Part shown: positions 47,301-60,223 of the stretch, in pieces
Layout: each line of letters begins with the position of its first letter
Position numbering within the stretch: the stretch's first letter is position 1
DNA from: Euglena gracilis
Taxonomy: Eukaryota; Euglenida; Euglenophyceae; Euglenales
Reading direction: 5' to 3'
Length of the DNA stretch: 64,000 bases
NCBI GenBank assembly: GCA_039621445.1
Contig: CP154956.1
Span: 34,941,437 to 35,005,436, forward strand
Position numbers and translations under genes: made by a program
Notes under the pieces: generated by a model
Told to the model about the DNA's origin: nothing
Database searches by the model: none
The model's input: only the letters and a program-made list of their open reading frames with translations

Positions 47301-48736
47301 TCACAACGATAATCCTCAGGCCTCCCTGCCTACTCAGGGGGGGGGCGGGGGGGGGCGGGGGGGTCAGGGGGGGGGTCCCAAACCGGGGTGGTAAGCTTCG
47401 CTCTTACTCTAAAGAGATAAGAGCTCAGCGACCAGGGTGTGACGTAGAGCTGAGCTCTTTGGGAGACCACCCCGGCCTGGCCCAGGAAAAACGCTCATTT
47501 CCGGCTCAAAAACAGTATTTCCGGGTGTGGGAGGGCAAAAAAACATCGTTTTGGGCAAAAAAAATTTCTCGAATTTTTCGACTTTTTTGACCCAGTTTTG
47601 AAAATCAATGGGTTGGCGGCCCAAAACGGGGCGCTGGCGGGTCGAAAAACGCTCATTTCCGGCTCAAAAACTGGTTTTACGGGTCCTGGAGGCCAAAAAA
47701 ACATTGTTTTGGGCAAAAATTTTTTTCGATTTTTTTCGACTTTTTTGGCCCGTTTTTGACCTTAAGTCAATGGAATGGAGGCCAAAAAAGGGACACTGGC
47801 GGGTCGAAAAAAGAACATTTTTAGCTCGAAAACACTTTTTTTCGGGTCCGGGAGGTCAAAAATCATGCTTTTGGGCAAAATTTTTTCGACTTTTTGACCC
47901 AAAAATGCTAAGTCCACCGGCCAGGGGGGCGGGCCCCAGCCAGGAGGGGCAGGGTCCGGGTCGGAAAAATTTTTTTCGCCCAAAAACACTTTTTTTGATG
48001 TTCTGAAGTGAAAAAAAGTGTTTTTGAGCGAAAAAAAAATTTTGCAAAATTTTTGGTCCCGACCAGCCACCCCCACTCGCCCATCCACCCCCACTCGCCC
48101 AGCCGCCCTGACCCGGAGGGGTCCCCGAATACCCAAAACTGGCCCAAAATCGCACAACCAGACCCCGGGAACCCCAAAAAACGGTCAAAACCCCCCCCTA
48201 AACCTAATGATTGACCCCCTGGTTTGGGCTCCAACTCCCCGTCTAGCCCGAGATACGGCCAATTTACGGTTTCGGGCCCCGAATGGGCCCGAAACGGCCA
48301 AAACTGGCCAAACTGGCCCAAAACCCCAAAACGGCCATATCTCGGGCTGGGCGAGGAGTTGGCCCAAACCGCGCATACCGATCGATCGGGCGTCCCAAAG
48401 TTGAGGAATGACGTCCTCTTCAATTTTTCTCAACTCCGCGGGGTTTTCGAGATATTTCAAATTTTTCGATTTTTTGACCCCAAAATCACCTGCAGTTTTT
48501 CCCCGGAAAAAAAAAAAAAAAAACCGGTAGACAACTTTTTTGCTCGGGCCATATCTCCGGACTGGCGGGGAGTTACGGGTAACCGAAGGGCTCTGGAGAA
48601 ACTAGGGACCCTCTCCTAACCTATAGGCTATTCACTTTGGGGGCCCGAAAATCCAATCACATCGATAATCCTCGGGGGCCATTGCCTACCCTCCGGGGGG
48701 CGGGGGGGGGGTCGGACCCCCCGTCGCGGGGTTGTA
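41385..48736. repeat. 3.0-kb tandem higher-order repeat, about 2.4 copies
   Basis: Copies start at about 41385, 44392 and 47392 (spacing 2,999-3,001 bp). The first two are full length and nearly identical; the third breaks off at 48.74 kb, where a pure GC tract begins. Differences are mainly in homopolymer lengths. Confidence 0.9.
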
Positions 48737-48839
48737 AGCTTCGCTCTTACTCTAAAGAGATAAGAGCTCAGCGACCAGGGTGTGAGGTAGAGCTGAGCTC
48801 TGGGAAAACGATCCCAGTCCGGCGCAGCGCCCGGTGGCC

Positions 48840-49260
48840 CGGAGCGGCCCGGGGGGGGGGGGGGGGGGGGGGGGGGGCGGGGGGGGGGGGGGGCCCGGCG
48901 GGGGGGGGGGGGGGGGGGCGGGCCGGGCGGGGAGGCCCGGCGGGGCGGCCCGGGGGCCGGGGAGGCGGCGGCCCGGCCGGCCGGGGGGGCCGGGGGCCCG
49001 GCGGCCCGGGGGGCGGGGGGGGCCCGGCGGCCCGGGGCGGAGGCGGGGCCATCGGCCCGGCGGCCGGCGGCCCGGCGGGGGCGGGCGGCCCGGGGCGGCC
49101 CGGGGGGCGGGGCGGCGGCCCGGGGGGCGGGGACGGCCGGCGGCCCGGCGGCCCGGCGGCGGCCCGGCCGGCGGCCCGGCCGGCGGCCCGGCCCAGCCGG
49201 CCCGGCCGGCGGCCCGGCGGCCCGGCCCGGCCCGGCGGCCCGGCGGCACGGCCCGGCTGG
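48840..49260. repeat. Pure G/C tract
   Basis: About 420 bp of G-runs and GGCCCGGC octamers with only a few A or T. Long alanine/proline/glycine frames across it are composition artefacts. Confidence 0.95.
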
Positions 49261-50532
49261 TGGGTCGAAAAACACTCATTTTCGGCTCAAAAACAGTTTG
49301 TCTTGGTCCGCGAGGCCAAAAAACATCGTTTCGGGCGAAAAATTTTTTTTCAATTTTTTTCGACTTTTTGACCCAAAAATGGCTAAGGGGGGGGGACCAT
49401 ACAGGGGGGGGGATGGAGGGGTCCGGGTCGGAAAAATTTTTTTCGCTCAAAAACACTTTTTTTGATGTTCTGAAGTGAAAAAAAGTGTTTTTGAGCGAAA
49501 AAAAATTTTTCAAAATTTTGGGTCCCGACCTGCCACCCGACCCCCCCGCACCCAACCGCCCTGACGGCGCGCGATGGGGTCCCCGAACACCCAAAACTGG
49601 CCAAAATCGCACAACCAGACCCCGGGAACCCCAAAAAACGGTCAAAACCCCCCCCTAAACGTAATGTTTGACCCCCAGTTTGGGTCCCAACTCCCCGTCT
49701 AGCCCGAGATACGGCCAATTTACGGTTTCGGGCCCTGAACGGGCCAAAACTGGCAAAACGGGCCCAAAACCACCAAAACGGCCGTATCTCGGGCCTGGCG
49801 AGGAGTTGTCCCAAACCACGCATACCGATCGATAGGGCGTTCCAAGGTCGTCAAATAAGGTCGCCATCACTTTTCCTCAACTCCGCAGCGTTTTCGAGAT
49901 ATTTTGAATTTTTCGATTTTTGGACCCCAGACCGTCCGCCCTCGAACCCCCGCAGGGGTCCCCGAATACCCAAAAATGGCCCAAAATGGCACAACCAGAC
50001 CCCGGGAACCCCAAAAAACGGTCAAAACCCCCCCCTAAACCTCATGATTGACCCCCTGGTTTGGGTTCCAACTCCCCGTCTAGCCCGAGATATGGGCAAT
50101 TTACGGTTTCGGGCCACGAACGGGCCCGAAATGGCCAAAACTGGCCAAACTGGCCCAAAACCCCAAAACGGCCGTATCTCGGGCTAGGCGGGGAGTTGGC
50201 CCGAACCGCGCATACCGATCGATCGGGCGTTCCAAAGTTGAGGAATGACGTCCTCTTCACTTTTTCGCAACTCCGCGGCGTTTTCGAGATATTTTGAAAT
50301 TATCGATTTTTTGACCCCAAAATGACCCTGCAATTTCCCCGGAAAAAAAAACGGTAGACAACTTTTTTGTTCGGGCCATATCTCCGGACTGGCGGGGAGT
50401 TACGGGTAACCGAAGTGCTCTGGAGAAACTAGGGAACCTCTCTTAACCTATAGGCTATTCACTTTGGGAGCCCGGAAATCCAATCACATCGATAATCCTC
50501 GGGGGCCCGGACCTAGGGGGGGCGGGGGGGGG

Positions 50533-50571
<39 letters not shown>

Positions 50572-50924
50572 CGGGGGGGGCGGGGGGGTCCGACCCCCCC
50601 TCCGGCCCGGGTGGTAAGCTTCGCTCTTTCTCTAAAGAGATAAGCGCTCAGCGACCAGGCTTTGAATAGTGCTGAGCTCTTGATAAGCGCGCCCCCACCA
50701 CCGACGGTCCGGCCTGGCCGGCCCGGCCGGCGGCCCGGCGGCCCGGCGGCCCGGCGGCCCGCCCGGCGGCCCGGCGGCCCGGCGGCCCGGCCCGGCCCGG
50801 CCCGGCCGGCGGCCCGGCGGCTTTTCGGCTAAAAAACAGTTTTTCCGGGTCCGGGAGGCCAAACATCGTTTCGGACAAAAATTTTTTCTCCATTTTTTTC
50901 GACTTTTTGACCCGGTTGACATTG

Positions 50925-51390
50925 GTCATGATGGCCATCATTGGTCATGATGGCCATCATTGGTGATGATGGCCATCATGGGTCATGATGGCCATCGTTG
51001 GTCATGATGGGCATCATGGGTCATGACGGCCATCCGGGGTCATGATGGCCATCATTGGTGATGATGGCCATCATGGGTCTTGATGGGCATCATTGGTCAG
51101 GATGGGCATAATTGGTCAGGATGGCCATCATGGGTCATGATGGCCATCATTGGTGGTCATGATGGGCATCATGGGTCATGATGGCCATCATTGGTCATGA
51201 TGGCCATCATTGGTCATGATGGCCATCATGGGTCAGGATGGCCATCCTGGGTCATGATGGGCATCATTGGTCATGATGGCCATCATTGCCCATGATGGTC
51301 ATCATGGGTCATGATGCACATTATGACCCATGATTGGCATCACCGGTCATGATGCGCATCATGGCCATGACGGGCCATGATGGCCATGAT
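50925..51390. repeat. Diverged 19-bp satellite block
   Basis: GATGGCCATCATTGGTCAT-type units with more substitutions than elsewhere, for example GATGGGCATC and GGTGATGATGG. It looks like the oldest block of the satellite in this window. Confidence 0.9.
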
Positions 51391-51558
51391 GGTCGAAAAA
51401 CGCCCATTTTCAGCTCGAAAACCCCTTTTCCGGGTCCGGGAGGCCAAAAAACATCGTTTTGGGCAAAAAAAATTTTTCGATTTTTTTGGACTTTTTTGAC
51501 CCGGTTTCGGCCCGAAGTCCATGGGTTGGCGGCCAAAACGGGGCGCTGGCGGGTCGAA

Positions 51559-53990
51559 AAACGCTCATTTTCGGCTCAAAAACAGTTTTTCCGGGTCCAA
51601 ATTTTGGGTCCCGACCTGCCACCTAACCCCCCTCGCCCAGCCGTCGTGACAGCGCCCAGTGGGGTCCCCGAACACCCAAAACTGGCCCAAAATCGCACAA
51701 CCAGACCCCGGGAACCCCCAAAAAACGGTCAAAACCCCCCCCCTAAACGTAATGTTTGACCCCCAGTTTGGGTTCCAACTCCCCGTCTAGCCCGAGATAC
51801 GGCCAATTTACGGTTTCGGGCCCCAAACAAACCAGAACTGGCAAAATTGGCCCAAAAGTCCCAAAACGGCCGTATCTCGGGCTAGGGGACGAGTTGTCCC
51901 AAATCGCGCATACCGATGGATAGGGCGTTCCAAGGTCGTCAAATAAGGTCGCCATCACTTTTCCTCAACTCCGCAGCGTTTTCGAGATATTTTGAAATTT
52001 TCGATTTTTGGACCCCCAGCCCGGCGGCCCTGACGGCGCCCGTTGGGCCCCGAATACCCAAAACTGGCCCAAAATGGCGCAACCAGACCCCGGGAACCCC
52101 AAAAAACGGTCAAACCCCCCCCCCCTAAACCTAATGATTGACCCCCTGGTTTGGGTTCCAACTCCCCGTCTAGCCCGAGATACGGGCAAATTACGGTTTC
52201 GGGCCCCGAACGGGCCCGACACGGCCAAAACTGGCCAAACTGGCCCAAAACCCCAAAACGGCCGTATCTCGGGCTAGGCGAGGAGTTGGCCCAAACCGCG
52301 CATAGCGATCGATCGGGCGTCCCAAAGTTGAGGAAGGACGTCCTCTTCACTTTTTTGCAACTCCGCAGCGTTTTCGAGATATTTTGAATTTTTTGATTTT
52401 TTGACCCCAAAACGACCCTGCAATTTCCCCGGGAAAAAAAACGGTAGACAACTTTTTTGCTCGGGCCATATCTCCGGACTGGCGGGGAGTTAGGGCTATT
52501 ATAAGGGTGCGTTAGAAACTTGGGACCCTCTCCTAACCTATAGGCTATTAACTTTTCGGGTCCGGGAATCCAATCACATCGATAATCCTCTGGTGACTGG
52601 ACCTACCCAGGGGGGGCGGGGGGGCGGGGGGGCGGGGGGGGGGGGCGGGGGGGTCCGACCCCCCCGTCGCCGGGGTGGTAAGCTTCGCTCTTACTCTAAA
52701 GAGATAAGAGCTCAGCGACCAGGGTGTGACGTAGAGCTGAGCTCTTTGGGAGACCACCCCGGCCCGGCCCGGGAAAAACGCTCATTTTCGGCTCAAAAAC
52801 AGTTTTTCCGGGTCCAAATTTTGGGTCCCGACCTGCCACCTAACCCCCCTCGCCCAGCCGTCGTGACAGCGCCCAGTGGGGTCCCCGAACACCCAAAACT
52901 GGCCCAAAATCGCACAACCAGACCCCGGGAACCCCAAAAAACGGTCAAAACCCCCCCCCTAAACGTAATGTTTGACCCCCAGTTTGGGTTCCAACTCCCC
53001 GTCTAGCCCGAGATACGGCCAATTTACGGTTTCGGGCCCCAAACAAACCAGAACTGGCAAAATTGGCCCAAAAGTCCCAAAACGGCCGTATCTCGGGCTA
53101 GGGGACGAGTTGTCCCAAATCGCGCATACCGATGGATAGGGCGTTCCAAGGTCGTCAAATAAGGTCGCCATCACTTTTCCTCAACTCCGCAGCGTTTTCG
53201 AGATATTTTGAAATTTTCGATTTTTGGACCCCCAGCCCGGCGGCCCTGACGGTGCCCGCTGGTGTCCCCGAATACCCAAAACTGGCCCAAAATGGCGCAA
53301 CCAGACCCCGGGAACCCCAAAAAACGGTCAAAACCCCCCCCCTAAACCTAATGATTGACCCCCTGGTTTGGGTTCCAACTCCCCGTCTAGCCCGAGATAC
53401 GGCCAATTTACGGTTTCGGGCCCCGAACGGGCCCGACACGGCCAAAACTGGCCAAACTGGCCCAAAACCCCAAAACGGCCGTATCTCGGGCTAGGCGAGG
53501 AGTTGGCCCAAACCGCGCATAGCGATCGATCGGGCGTCCCAAAGTTGAGGAAGGACGTCCTCTTCACTTTTTTGCAACTCCGCAGCGTTTTCGAGATATT
53601 TTGAATTTTTTGATTTTTTGACCCCAAAACGACCCTGCAATTTCCCCGGAAAAAAAAACGGTAGACAACTTTTTTGCTCGGGCCATATCTCCGGACTGGC
53701 GGGGAGTTAGGGCTATTATAAGGGTGCGTTAGAAACTTGGGACCCTCTCCTAACCTATGGGCTATTAACTTTTCGGGTCCGGGAATCCAATCACATCGAT
53801 AATCCTCTGGTGACTGGACCTACCCAGGGGGGGCGGGGGGGCGGGGGGGGGGGGCGGGGGGCGGGGGGCGGGCGGGGTGGGTTCCGACCCCCCCGTCGCC
53901 GGGGTGGTAAGCTTCGCTCTTACTCTAAAGAGATAAGAGCTCAGCGACCAGGGTGTGACGTAGAGCTGAGCTCTTTGGGAGACCACCCCG
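51559..53990. repeat. 1,216-bp tandem duplication
   Basis: Copies start at 51559 and 52774 and are nearly identical. Both contain the same odd junction CCGGGTCCAAATTTTGGGTC (at about 51590 and 52806), where two unit types have been joined by deletion. Confidence 0.88.
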
Positions 53991-56567
53991 GCCCGGCCCG
54001 GGAAAAACGCTCATTTTCGGCTCAAAAACAGTTTTTCTGGGTCAGGGAGGCCAAAAAACATCGTTTTGGGGCCAAAAAAAATTTCGATTTTTTTTCGACT
54101 TTTTGGACCGGTTTTGCCCCAAAGTCATGGGTTGGTGGCCCAAAACGGGGCGCTGGCGGGTCGCAAAACGCTCATTTTCGGCTCAAAAACAGTTTTTCCG
54201 GGTCCGGGAGGCCAAAAAACATCGTTTTGGGGCAAAAAAAATTTTTCGATTTTTTCGACTTTTTTTGACCTGATTTTGACCCAAAATCAATGGGTTGGTG
54301 GCCCAAAACGGGGCGGGTCGAAAAACGCTCGTTTTCGGCTCGAAAACACTTTTTTCGGGTCCGGGAGGTCAAAAATCATGGTTTTGGGCGAAAAAAAATT
54401 TTTTGAATTTTTTTGACTTTTTGACCCAAAAATGGCTAAGTCCACCGGCCAGGGGGGGGGGGATCCAGGGGGCATGGAGGGGTCCGGGTCGGAAAAATTT
54501 TTTTCGCTCAAAAACACTTTTTTTGATGTTCTGAAGTGAAAAAAAGTGTTTTTGAGCGAAAAAAAATTTTTCAAAATTTTGGGTCCCGACCTGCACCCGA
54601 CCCGACCCCCCAGCCGCCCTCACGGCGCGCGATGGGGTCCCCGAACACCCAAAACTGGCCAAAATCGCACAACCAGACCCCGGGAACCCCAAAAAACGGT
54701 CAAAACCCCCCCCTAAACGTAATGTTTGACCCCCAGTTTGGGTCCCAACTCCCCGTCTAGCCCGAGATACGGCCAATTTCCGGTTTCGGGCCCTAAACGG
54801 GCCAAAACTGGCAAAACGGGCCCAAAACCCCCAAAACGGCCGTATCTCGGGCTAGGCAAGCAGTTGTCCTAAACCGCGCATACCGATCGATAGGGCGTTC
54901 CAAGGTCATCAAATAAGGTCGCCGTCACTTTTCCTCAACTCCGCAACGTTTTCGAGATATTTTGAATTTTTCGATTTTTGGACCCCAGCCCGGCGGCCCT
55001 CGAACCCCCGCAGGGGTCCCCGAATACCCAAAAATGGCCCAAAATGGCGCAACCAGACCCCAGGAACCCCAAAAAACGGTCAAAACCCCCCCCTAAACCT
55101 AATGTTTGACCCCCTGGTTTGGGTTCCAACTCCCCGTCTAGCCCGAGATATGGGCAATTTACGGTTTTGGGCCCCGAACGGGCCCGAAACGGCCAAAACT
55201 GGCCAAACTGGCCCAAAACCAGAAAACGGCCGTATCTCGGGCTAGGCGGGGAGTCGGCCCAAACCGCGCATAGCGATCGATCGGGCGTCCCAAAGTTGAG
55301 GAATGACGTCCTCTTTACTTTTTCGCAACTCCCCGGCGTTTTCGAGATATTTTGAAATTTTCGATTTTTTGACCCCAAAATGACCCTGCAATTTCCCCGG
55401 AAAAAAAAACGGTAGACAACTTTTTTGCTCGGGCCATATCTCCGGACTGGCGGAGAGTTGCGGGTAACCGAAGGGCTCTGGAGGTACTAGGGATCGTCCC
55501 CTAACCTATGGGCCATTCACTTTGGGGGCCCGGAAATCCAGTCACATCGATAATCCTAGGGTTTCCGGACCTACCCAGGGGGGGGCGGGGGGGGGCGGGG
55601 GGGGGCGGGGGGGTCCGACCCCCCTCCGGCCCCGGTGGTAAGCTTCGCTCTTACTCTAAAGAGATAAGAGCTCAGCGACCAGGGTGTGACGTAGAGCTGA
55701 GCTCTTTGGGGGACCATTCCGGCTCGGCCGGCGAAAAACACTCATTTTCAGCTCAAAAACATGTTTTCCGGGTCCAGGAGGCTCAAAAACATGGTTTTGG
55801 GCGAAAAAAAATTTTTCGATTTTTTTCGACTTTTTTGACCCGGTTTTGACCCAAAATCAATGGGTTGGCGGCCCAAAAAGGGGCCCTGGCGGGTCGAAAA
55901 ACGCTCATTTTCAGCTCAAAAACGCTTTTTCTGGGTCCGGGAGGCCAAAAAACATGGTTTTGGGCGAAAAAAAAAATTTCGATTTTTTTCGACTTTTTTG
56001 ACCCGGTTTTGGCCCAAAGTCAATGGGTTGGCGAACCAAAACGGGGCGCCGGCGGGTCGAAAAACGCTCGTTTTCGGCCCAAAAACACTTTTTCCGGGTC
56101 CGGGAGGCCCAAAAACATGGTTTTGGGCGAAAAAAAAAATTTCGATTTTTTTTGACTTTTTGGCCCGAAAACGGCTAAGTCGGACAGTGGGAAAAGTGCG
56201 CAAAACGGCCATTTGGACCGAAAAACGGCCGTATCTCGGGCTAGGCGGGGAGTTGGCCCAAACTGCGCATACCGGTGGATAGGGCGTCCCAAAGTTGTGG
56301 AATGAGGTACTCTTTAGTTTTTCTCAACTCCCCGGCGTTTTCGAGATATTTTGAATTTTTCGATTTTTTGACCCCAAAAATGACCCCTTTTGCCGGTCCA
56401 ACAAAATTTTTTTGGAAAAAAAACGGTACACAACTTTTTTGCTCCGGCCAGATCTCCGGCCTGGCGCGGAGTTGCGGGCAACCTAAGGGCTCTGGACAAA
56501 CTAGGGACCGTCTCCTAACCTATAGGCTATTAACCTTTCGGGTCCCGAAATCAGGTCACATCGATAA

Positions 56568-56615
<48 letters not shown>

Positions 56616-56934
56616 TCGGTGTGGTGGTAAGCTTCGCTCTTACTCTAAAGAGATAAGAGCTCAGCGACCAGGGTGTGACGTAGAGCTGAGCTCTTTGGGA
56701 GACCACCCCAGTCCGGCCCGGCGCGGCCGGCGGCCTGGCCGGCCCGGCCGGCGGCCCGGCGGCCCGGCCCGGCGGCCCGGCGGCCCGGCGGCCCGGCCCG
56801 GCGGCCCGGCGGCCCGGCGGCCGGCGGCGGCCCGGCGGCCCGGCGGCCCGGCGGCCCGGCGGCCCGCCCGGCCCGGCCCGGCGGCCCGGCCCGGCCCGGC
56901 CCAGCCGGCGGCCCGGCGGCCCGGCCCGACCCGG

Positions 56935-57620
56935 ATGCTCATGATGCTCATGATGGCCATCCAGGGTCATGATGGCCATCATTGGTCATGATGGCCATCC
57001 GGGGTCATGATGGCCATCATTGGTCATGATGGCCATCATTAGGCATGATGGCCATCATTGGTCATGATGGCCATCCGGGGTCATGATGGCCATCATTGGT
57101 CATGATGGACATCCGGGGTCACGATGGCCATCATTGGTCATGATGGCCATCATTGGGCATGATGGCCATCATTGGTCATGATGGCCATCCGGGGTCATGA
57201 TGGCCATCATTGGTCATGATGGCCATCCGGGGTCACGATGGCCATCATTGGTCATGATGGCCATCATTGGGCATGATGGCCATCATTGGTCATGATGGCC
57301 ATCCGGGGTCACGATGGCCATCATTGGTCATGATGGCCATCCGGGGTCATGATGGCCATCATTGGTCATGATGGCCATCCGGGGTCATGATGGCCATCAT
57401 TGGTCATGATGGCCATCCGGGGTCACGATGGCCATCATTGGTCATGATGGCCATCATTGGGCATGATGGCCATCATTGGTCATGATGGCCATCCGGGGTC
57501 ATGATGGCCATCATTGGTCATGATGGCCATCCGGGGTCATGATGGCCATCATTGGTCATGATGGCCATCATTGGGCATGATGGCCATCATTGGGCATGAT
57601 GCGCATCATGACCATGAGGG
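56935..57620. repeat. 19-bp satellite array, forward orientation
   Basis: Same structure as 25.94-26.37 kb, including the flanking GC octamer tract and the CCCGGATGCTCATGATGCTC lead-in. The two ends of the big block are therefore copies of one another. Confidence 0.93.
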
Positions 57621-60223
57621 CCATGAGGGGCTGGCGGGTCGAAAAACGCCAATTTTCGGCTCGAAAACACTTTTTCCGGGTCCAGGAAGCCTAAAAACGT
57701 GGTTTTGGGCAAAAAAAAATTTTTCGATTTTTTTCGAATTTTTGGCCCGAAAACGGCTAAGTCGGACAGAGGGAAAAGTGTACAAAACGGCCATTTGGAC
57801 CTGAAAACGGCCGTATCTACGGCTAGGCGGAGAGTTGCGGAGAAATCAAAATACTAGTAGATAGGGCGTTCCAAGGGCTTCAATTTAGGTCTCCGGACAT
57901 TTTTTTCAACTCCCCACCATTTTGGAGATATTTTGCAAAAACTGGTTTTTTGGCCCGTTTTGGGCTCCAAATGGCAGAGTCCCCCCGTGGCGAACCCTCA
58001 AAACGGCCGTATCTCGGCCCAGGCGGGGAGTTGGCCCAAACCGCGCATACCGGTGGAAAGGGCGTCCCAAAGTTGTGGAATGAGGTACTCTTTAGTTTTT
58101 CTCAACTCCCCGGCGTTTTCGAGATATTTTGAATTTTTCGATTTTTTGACCCCAAAAATAACCCCCTGTTGCCGGTCCAACAAACTTTCTTTGAAAAAAA
58201 AACGGTACACAACTTTTTTGCTCGGGCCAGATCTCCGGCCTGGCGCGGAGTTGCGGGCAACCTAAGGGCTCTGGACAAACTAGGGACCGTCTCCTAACCT
58301 ATAGGCTATTAACCTTTCGGGTCCCGAAATCAGGTCACATCGATAATCCGCGGGTGCCCGAGCCTACTCAGGGGGGGGGGGGCGTGGTTGGGGGGGGGGG
58401 GGGGGGGTCAGGGGGGTTTGGGGGGGGGTGGTAAGCTTCGCTCTTACTCTAAAGAGATAAGAGCTCAGCGACCAGGGTGTGACGTAGAGCTGAGCTCTTT
58501 GGGAGACCACCCCGGCCCGGCCCGAGAAAAACGCTCATTTTCCGCTCAAAAACAGTTTTTCTGGGTCAGGGAGGCCAAAAAACATCGTTTTGGGGCCAAA
58601 AAAAATTTTCGATTTTTTTCGACTTTTTTGACCGGTTTTGACCCAAAGTCATGGGTTGGTGGCCCAAAACGGGGCGCTGGCGTGTCGCAAAACGCTCATT
58701 TTCGGCTCAAAAACAGTTTTTCCGGGTCCGGGAGGCCAAAAAATATCGTTTCGGGCTAAAAAAAAAATTCGAATTTTTTCGACTTTTTTGACCTGATTTT
58801 GACCCAAAATCAATGGGTTGGTGGCCCAAAACGGGGCGCTGGCAGGACGAAAAACGCTCATTTTTGGCTCGAAAACACTTTTTTCGGGTCCGGGAGGTCA
58901 AAAATCATGGTGTTGGGCAAAAAAATTTTTTTCGAATTTTTTCGACTTTTTGACCCAAAAATGGCCAAGTCCACCGGCCAGGGGGGGGGCCCCACCGAGG
59001 GGGGGAAGGGGGGGGGGGGTCCGGGTCGGAAAATTTTTTTTCGCTCAAAAACACTTTTTTTGATGTTCTGAAGTGAAAAAAAGTGTTTTTGAGCGAAAAA
59101 AAATTTTTTCAAAATTTTGGGTCCCACCTGCCACCCGACCCCCCCTCGCCCAGCCACCCTGACAGCGCGCGCAGTGGGGTCCCCAAATACCCAAAACTGG
59201 CCCAAAATCGCACAATCAGGCCCAAGAACCCCAAAAAACGGTCAAAACCCCCCCCTAAACCTAATGATTGACCCCCTGGTTTGGGTTCCAACTCCTCGTC
59301 TAGCCCGAGATACGGCCAATTTACGGTTTCGGCCCCGAAATGGCCAGAACTGGCAAAACTGGCCCAAAACCCCCAAAACGGCCATATCTCGGGCTAGGCG
59401 AGGAGTTGTCCCAAACCGCGCATACCAATCGATAGGGCGTTCCAAGGTCGTCAAATGAGGTCGCCATCACTTTTCTTCAACTCCGCAGCGTTTTCGAGAT
59501 ATTTTGAATTTTTCGATTTTTGACCCCCAGCCCGGCCGCCCTCGAACCCCTGCAGGGGTCCCCGAATACCCAAAACTGGCCCAAAATCGCACAACCAGAC
59601 CCCGGGAACCCCAAAAAACGGTCAAAACCCCCCCCTAAACCTAATGATTGACCCCCTGGTTTGGGCTCCAACTCCTCGTCTAGCCCGAGATATGGGCAAA
59701 TTACGGTTTCGGGCCCCGAATGGGCCCGAAATGGCCAAAACTGGCCAAACTGGCCCAAAACACCAAATTGGCCGTATCTCGGGCTAGGCGAGGAGTTGGC
59801 CCAAAGCGCGCATACCGATCGATCGGGCGTCCCAAGGTCGTCAAATAAGGTCGCCATCACTTTTCCTCAACTCCGCAGCGTTTTCGAGATATTTTGAAAT
59901 TTTCGATTTTTGGACCCCGAAAAAACCTGCAATTTCCCCGAAAAAAAAAACGGTACACAACTTTTTTGCTCGGGCCCGATCTCCGAACTGGCGGGGAGTT
60001 ACGGCTATTGTGGGGGTGCGTTGGCAACCTGGGACCGTCTCCTAACCTATAGGCCATTCACTTTGGGGACCCGGAAATTTGATCATATCGATAATCCGCG
60101 GGACTCCCTGCCTACCCAGGGAGGGGGGGGGGGCGGGGGGGGGGGGGGGGGGGTCAGGGGGGGGTCCCAAACCGGGGTGGTAAGCTTCGCTCTTACTCTA
60201 AAGAGATAAGAGCTCAGCGACCC

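Larger units (their letters stand above)
25680..60222. repeat. 34.5-kb composite satellite block, no genes
   Basis: Starts AGGGTGTGACGTAGAGCTGA and ends AGATAAGAGCTCAGCGACC: both are parts of one conserved double hairpin, so the block is cut at the same point at both ends. ACC is present on both sides (25677-25679 and 60220-60222). It contains 19-bp satellite arrays, about 120-bp foldback modules, about 170-bp A/T-rich units, poly-G/GC-rich tracts and hairpins in higher-order units of about 1.47, 3.0 and 1.2 kb. All open frames in it repeat with the units and belong to no family I know. Confidence 0.9.

Noticed and set aside
48637-49371. Glycine/proline/alanine/arginine-rich proteins of over 200 residues
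   Set aside because: Frame-independent by-product of a tract that is almost pure G and C.
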